A DNA stretch of 8,780 nt from an uncultured Collinsella sp. Its GTDB lineage: Bacteria > Actinomycetota > Coriobacteriia > Coriobacteriales > Coriobacteriaceae. The position numbers and the translations under genes were made by a program. Position 1 is the stretch's first letter. Each line of letters opens with the position of its first letter. The DNA is taken from assembly GCA_959599635.1 (NCBI GenBank), contig CAUGJN010000075.1:1-8780 (forward strand), read 5' to 3'. Below are positions 5,907-8,780 of the stretch, piece by piece. The notes below the pieces were generated by a model. The model was given only the letters and a program-made list of their open reading frames with translations, was not told where the DNA came from and did no database searches.

Positions 5907-6041
5907 ATGAAGCGTACGTATCAGCCTAATAAGCGTAAGCGTGCCAAGACCCATGGCTTCCGTGCCCGTATGGCCACTAAGGGTGGTCGTGCCGTGCTCG
6001 CCCGTCGTCGCGCCAAGGGCCGCAAGCGTCTCACTGTCTAG
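5907..6041 (+). CDS. rpmH: Large ribosomal subunit protein bL34
   Basis: A 44-residue, very basic protein of the 50S subunit that packs against 23S rRNA. The sequence MKRTYQPNKRKRAKTHGF, then RMATKGGRAVLARRRAKGRKRL, is diagnostic of L34, and the length is standard. The frame is open upstream to 5847, but the ATG at 5907 is chosen because a perfect AGGAGG (5893-5898) sits eight bases before it and the family begins with MKRT. It is the first gene of the rightward operon, and its codons show the CGT/AAG preference of a highly expressed gene. The stop is TAG. Confidence 0.98.
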   Translation: MKRTYQPNKRKRAKTHGFRARMATKGGRAVLARRRAKGRKRLTV

Positions 6042-6061
6042 CAGCGATACACACATCTCGC

Positions 6062-6400
6062 ATGAAGACTATTAAGTCTCGGCAAGATTTCGAGCATGTG
6101 TTCAGTCAGGGGCGTCGTTTCAATCACCCTCTGGTTCGAATGACCATATGTGAATCGGTTGGCGAAGGCGACTCCGGAAGGGTCGCCTTCGTTGGTGCTA
6201 AGCGACTCGGTTGTGCCGTCGTGCGCAACCGGTCTAAGCGTGTGATGCGCGAGGCCGCCCGCAGCTGCGGATTTCCCGTTGCGGGTTATGACATCATCTT
6301 GTTTGCAACTCCCAAGACGAGGATCTCCTCGCCGCAGGAGATGGACAAGGCGTTGCGTTCGCTTGTGAAACGCGCCGGCGTTGCCGGGGAGGAGCGATGA
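6062..6400 (+). CDS. rnpA: Ribonuclease P protein component
   Basis: This protein binds RNase P RNA and helps recognise the 5' leader of pre-tRNA. The 112 residues begin MKTIKSRQDFEHVFSQGRRF, as is usual, and contain the conserved RNR motif (55-57) in KRLGCAVVRNRSKRVMREAAR (47-67), which starts with the KRLG segment. It starts 20 bases after rpmH, without a clear Shine-Dalgarno, which suggests low or coupled translation relative to L34. Its TGA stop overlaps the ATG of yidD (ATGA, 6397-6400). Confidence 0.95.
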   Translation: MKTIKSRQDFEHVFSQGRRFNHPLVRMTICESVGEGDSGRVAFVGAKRLGCAVVRNRSKRVMREAARSCGFPVAGYDIILFATPKTRISSPQEMDKALRSLVKRAGVAGEER

Positions 6401-6621
6401 GCAATCACGTCTTGCGGCGTGTTGCCATCGCTCCTATTCGCATATATCAACAGGTTATTTCGCCCTTATTGCCTGACGCCTGCATTTATTATCCAACGTG
6501 CTCGCAATACGCCATCCAGGCGATTGAGAAGTACGGTGTTTGTAGAGGCTGCTGGCTTGCCGTGAGGCGCATCGTTCGCTGCAATCCCCTGCACGTCGGC
6601 GGTTATGACCCTGTGCCCTAG
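6397..6621 (+). CDS. yidD: Membrane protein insertion efficiency factor YidD
   Basis: YidD is a small protein that in E. coli supports YidC-dependent insertion of inner-membrane proteins. The 74 residues carry the family hallmarks: RIYQQVISPLLPDACIYYPTCSQYA (15-39), with the conserved cysteines of YPTCSQYA and later CR-GC-W, and the C-terminal RCNPLHVGGYDPVP (61-74). The N-terminus is amphipathic and no transmembrane segment is evident. Translation is probably coupled to rnpA: the genes overlap by four bases, and GGGGAGGAG in the rnpA end serves as Shine-Dalgarno. yidC follows after 29 bases, matching the partner function. Confidence 0.95.
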   Translation: MSNHVLRRVAIAPIRIYQQVISPLLPDACIYYPTCSQYAIQAIEKYGVCRGCWLAVRRIVRCNPLHVGGYDPVP

Positions 6622-6650
6622 CGGGCACTCGCTATCGGAGGAATACTTAC

Positions 6651-7421
6651 ATGTGGGATTGGATCGTTAACATCCTTTTCGAGCTGCTCAAGCTCATCCA
6701 GACCTTTGCGGTCGACTGGGGCCTGTCCATCATCATCCTGGTGGTCATCATCCGTCTGCTGCTGACGCCGCTCATGCTCAAGTCGACCAAGTCGACGGCC
6801 CGCATGCAGGTGCTGCAGCCCAAGATGCTCGAGATCCAGGAGCGCTATGCCGACGATCCCCAGCGTCAGGCCGAGGAGATGCAGAAGTTCTACAGCGAGA
6901 ACAAGTTCAATCCGATGGCTGGTTGTCTGCCGCTGTTGATTCAGATGCCTGTCCTGTTCGCCCTATTTACGCTGCTGCGTAACCTGCCGGACTACTTTAA
7001 CGACGGCACGTTCTCGTTCTTTAATATTCTGCCCGACCTGACCACCACGCCGAGTGCCTCCTTTGCCGATGGCTTTATGGTCGCGCTGCCTGCGCTGGTC
7101 TGCCTGATCCTGTTCGCTGTCCTGACCCTGATTCCGCAGCTCTATATGTCGCGCAACCAGACCGGCCAGCAGGCTCAGAGCATGCGTATGATGGCCGTTG
7201 TCATGACGGTCATGATGCTTTGGATGGGCTGGAGCCTTCCCGTTGGTGTTCTGCTGTACTACGACGTCTCGTCTGCTTGGCAGGTTATCCAGCAGATTTT
7301 TGTGACGCAGAAGGTCATCGACAAGGCGAAGGCCGATGAGGAGGAGCGCCTTAAGAACGCGCCGCTGCAGGTTGAGGTCACTCGTCGCGAGAAGAAGCCG
7401 CGCCCGCACAAGAAGAAGTAG
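6651..7421 (+). CDS. yidC: YidC/Oxa1 family membrane protein insertase
   Basis: Inserts and folds membrane proteins, alone or with SecYEG. The 256 residues match the short Gram-positive form without the large E. coli periplasmic domain. Membrane segments are at about 22-42, 88-112, 141-165 and 178-215 (probably two). R35 in IIIRLLLTPL-type sequence is the conserved arginine of the hydrophilic groove, followed by KSTKSTARMQVLQPKMLEIQ and the cytoplasmic helical hairpin (about 52-85). The basic tail (RREKKPRPHKKK) could contact ribosomes. No lipobox or cleavable signal peptide is seen, unlike many Bacillus YidC proteins. GGAGG (6637-6641) lies nine bases before the ATG. Confidence 0.96.
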   Translation: MWDWIVNILFELLKLIQTFAVDWGLSIIILVVIIRLLLTPLMLKSTKSTARMQVLQPKMLEIQERYADDPQRQAEEMQKFYSENKFNPMAGCLPLLIQMPVLFALFTLLRNLPDYFNDGTFSFFNILPDLTTTPSASFADGFMVALPALVCLILFAVLTLIPQLYMSRNQTGQQAQSMRMMAVVMTVMMLWMGWSLPVGVLLYYDVSSAWQVIQQIFVTQKVIDKAKADEEERLKNAPLQVEVTRREKKPRPHKKK

Positions 7422-7438
7422 CGGGATATCAATCTTAT

Positions 7439-7450
7439 TTAGGTACCTAA
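7439..7450. repeat. 12-bp perfect palindrome before jag
   Basis: TTAGGTACCTAA is a perfect palindrome in the 44-base gap between yidC and jag, ending 15 bases before the jag start codon. It could be an operator half-site pair or chance; there is no loop, so it would make a poor RNA hairpin. Confidence 0.35.
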
Positions 7451-7465
7451 CTTTTGGAGTACGTT

Positions 7466-8035
7466 ATGTCTGAAGAGATCATCGAGGATATGCTTGAGGA
7501 GGTTGCCCCGCAGGTCGCGGGCGATTATCCCGAGATTGCACAGCGCTACAAGGCCGGTGAAGAGCTGACCGACGAGGAGCTCGACACCATTGCCGATGTC
7601 GCGATTTTCATCCTGCGTTCCATCCTTTCGCACTTCGATGCCGCCAACTCTCCTATCGATGAGTATGAGGGCGACGAGGGTGAGCTGATTCTGGATGTAA
7701 CGGCTCCCGACCTTGCTGTTCTCATTGGCCGTCATGGTCGCACCCTTGATGCCCTTCAGGTAATGTTCTCTTTGCTGGTGAGCCGCAAGCTTGGCTTTAG
7801 GTATCCGGTTGTAGTGGACGTCGAGGGATACAAGAGCCGCCGTCAGGACAAGGTTGCCTCCATGGCACAGTCTGCAGCCGAGCGTGCCATCCGCACTCAT
7901 AAGAGTGTTTCGCTTCCGCCCATGAATGCTTATGAGCGCCGACTGGTTCATATTGCACTTCGTGGCAATGATGCCGTCGATACCCATTCCGAGGGTTCTG
8001 ACCCTGATCGCCATGTGGTGATTGTTGCTCGATAA
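7466..8035 (+). CDS. jag: KhpB/Jag, KH-R3H domain RNA-binding protein
   Basis: KhpB (Jag, EloR) is an RNA-binding protein linked to cell elongation and division control in Gram-positive bacteria, often acting with KhpA. The 189 residues show a KH-type domain (about 72-120) with IGRHG (87-91) as the GxxG loop, and an R3H domain (about 125-189) with R158-x3-H162 and the usual TxSEGxxPxR segment near 173-182. The N-terminal 60 residues are acidic and helical, and the classical Jag_N domain is not recognisable. The ATG at 7466 is chosen because GGAG (7456-7459) lies six bases upstream; an in-frame TTG at 7454 would overlap that site. It is the last gene before the terminator. Confidence 0.93.
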   Translation: MSEEIIEDMLEEVAPQVAGDYPEIAQRYKAGEELTDEELDTIADVAIFILRSILSHFDAANSPIDEYEGDEGELILDVTAPDLAVLIGRHGRTLDALQVMFSLLVSRKLGFRYPVVVDVEGYKSRRQDKVASMAQSAAERAIRTHKSVSLPPMNAYERRLVHIALRGNDAVDTHSEGSDPDRHVVIVAR

Positions 8036-8053
8036 TCTACTCGAGCTTATGCT

Positions 8054-8085
8054 AAGGGGGCGTGGTTTCCACGTCCCCTTTTTTT
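8054..8085 (+). terminator. Intrinsic terminator after jag
   Basis: AAGGGGGCGTGG (8054-8065), loop TTT, then CCACGTCCCCTT (8069-8080) form a 12-bp stem with one G-T pair, running into a seven-T tract (8079-8085). It closes the rpmH-rnpA-yidD-yidC-jag unit 18 bases after the jag stop. rsmG therefore depends on readthrough or on its own promoter in 8086-8118, where I see no convincing -35/-10 pair. Confidence 0.92.
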
Positions 8086-8131
8086 GTCAAAAGTTCTCGA
8101 TACACTGATTTTTGTCAGAAAGGAGCTTCTG

Positions 8132-8780
8132 TTGTTTGTACTTACAAATCTGCAGGCCGACCAGATGCTGAGTCGTCTTACTTCCTATTGCAAAGAGTAT
8201 TCCTTGAGCGTAACTGATGCTGAGCTAAGGAAATGTATTCAGCATTTGGATTTGGTTCTAGAAACAAATAAGACAACTAATCTCACCCGTATTCTTAATG
8301 TAGAAGATGCTGCGGTACTTCATATCCTTGACTCACTTGTCTTGCTCCCTTATATCAATAAGGCTCCTGAGGGAGCTTTGCTCGATATGGGAACAGGTGC
8401 AGGCTTCCCCGGTATTCCATTAACGATAACCACGCATCGTAAAGCTACTTATATTGACTCTGTTGGCAAGAAGGTTGATGCTGTAAATTCTTTTGTTCAT
8501 GCTCTTGGATTGAAATGTGGTCATGCAGTTCATGATCGCCTTGAAGAATATGCTCGAAGCCATAAGAAGCAGTTCTCTGTCGTAACCGCCCGCGCACTGG
8601 CCCCTCTACCAATTCTTGTTGAGTATGCGGCTCCGTATCTCAAGGATGGAGGGTTATTTGTTATTACGAAGGGCAATCCATCGGATGAGGAGCTTGCTTC
8701 CGGCATGTCAGCAGCTAAGATCTGCGGCTTCACTTTGCTTCTGAATGACGCAATCGATTTGCCTGATGGCTTGGGCCACA
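8132..8780 (+). CDS. rsmG: 16S rRNA (guanine-N7) methyltransferase RsmG (partial, 3' end outside)
   Basis: RsmG (GidB) uses S-adenosylmethionine to methylate N7 of G527 (E. coli numbering) in 16S rRNA; its loss gives low-level streptomycin resistance in several bacteria. The 216 visible codons contain the SAM-binding motif LLDMGTGAGFPGIPL (83-97) and the conserved VTARALAPL segment (about 151-159); the usual protein is 210-250 residues, so only the C-terminus is missing. The start is TTG at 8132, supported by AAAGGAG (8119-8125) six bases upstream; the first in-frame ATG (8165) has no such site. The gene is AT-rich compared with its neighbours (71 G/C in 180 bases, 8161-8340) and uses ATT, AAT and CTT freely. 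Confidence 0.93.
   Translation, partial: MFVLTNLQADQMLSRLTSYCKEYSLSVTDAELRKCIQHLDLVLETNKTTNLTRILNVEDAAVLHILDSLVLLPYINKAPEGALLDMGTGAGFPGIPLTITTHRKATYIDSVGKKVDAVNSFVHALGLKCGHAVHDRLEEYARSHKKQFSVVTARALAPLPILVEYAAPYLKDGGLFVITKGNPSDEELASGMSAAKICGFTLLLNDAIDLPDGLGH

Noticed and set aside
6963..7409. 148-codon minus-strand frame opposite yidC
   Set aside because: Antisense shadow of a well-supported membrane insertase; nothing recognisable.
8084..8106. Promoter for rsmG (TTGTCA and TACACT)
   Set aside because: The spacing is only 11 bases, too short for a sigma-70-type promoter.
1..8780. Mobile elements, CRISPR arrays, tRNA or rRNA genes
   Set aside because: I looked for direct-repeat arrays, terminal inverted repeats with transposase genes, and tRNA- or rRNA-like conserved segments, and saw none; the window is a compact core origin region.

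Overview
The window is a bacterial chromosomal replication-origin neighbourhood, shown with the dnaA side on the left reading leftward and the rpmH side on the right reading rightward. Gene content and order (recF, dnaN, dnaA, an extra ATP-binding protein gene, origin spacer, rpmH, rnpA, yidD, yidC, jag/khpB, rsmG), the fairly high GC of most genes, and the protein character point to a Gram-positive actinobacterium. I think Coriobacteriia (Collinsella-like) is most likely; this is inference from layout and protein style, not from a search.

Left arm (minus strand, transcribed from about 5561 down to 1): a 449-residue GHKL-type ATP-binding protein with a long Pro/Gln/Tyr/Met-rich segment and a C-terminal winged-helix domain; dnaA 15 bases after it; a 238-base spacer; dnaN; recF; and, overlapping the end of recF, what may be the first codons of a further gene. 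The dnaA-dnaN spacer holds a strongly AT-rich block (2234-2280, about 17% GC). The block carries five consecutive trinucleotides of the DnaA-trio type (TAATAATAGTAATAG) next to a DnaA-box-like site. This is the expected look of a DNA unwinding element, placed as in Bacillus subtilis.

Centre (5562-5906): a 345-base divergent spacer without a gene. Its left two-thirds carries several DnaA-box-like 9-mers built on TTTTCAACA rather than the textbook TTATCCACA, and its right third carries a good sigma-70-type promoter and the leader of rpmH. With the dnaA-dnaN spacer it looks like a bipartite origin whose two halves are separated by two genes, dnaA and the ATPase, instead of one. DnaA itself has changes at three of the five positions that contact box bases in E. 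coli DnaA, which fits the unusual box sequence.

Right arm (plus strand): rpmH (ribosomal protein L34), rnpA (RNase P protein), yidD overlapping rnpA by four bases, yidC (membrane insertase) and jag/khpB (KH-R3H RNA-binding protein), closed by a strong intrinsic terminator at 8054-8085. rsmG (16S rRNA m7G methyltransferase) follows from a TTG start, runs off the window edge, and is clearly more AT-rich than its neighbours.

The most interesting elements are the dnaA-linked GHKL / low-complexity / winged-helix protein, the DnaA recognition-helix changes with matching non-canonical boxes, and the DnaA-trio unwinding element.
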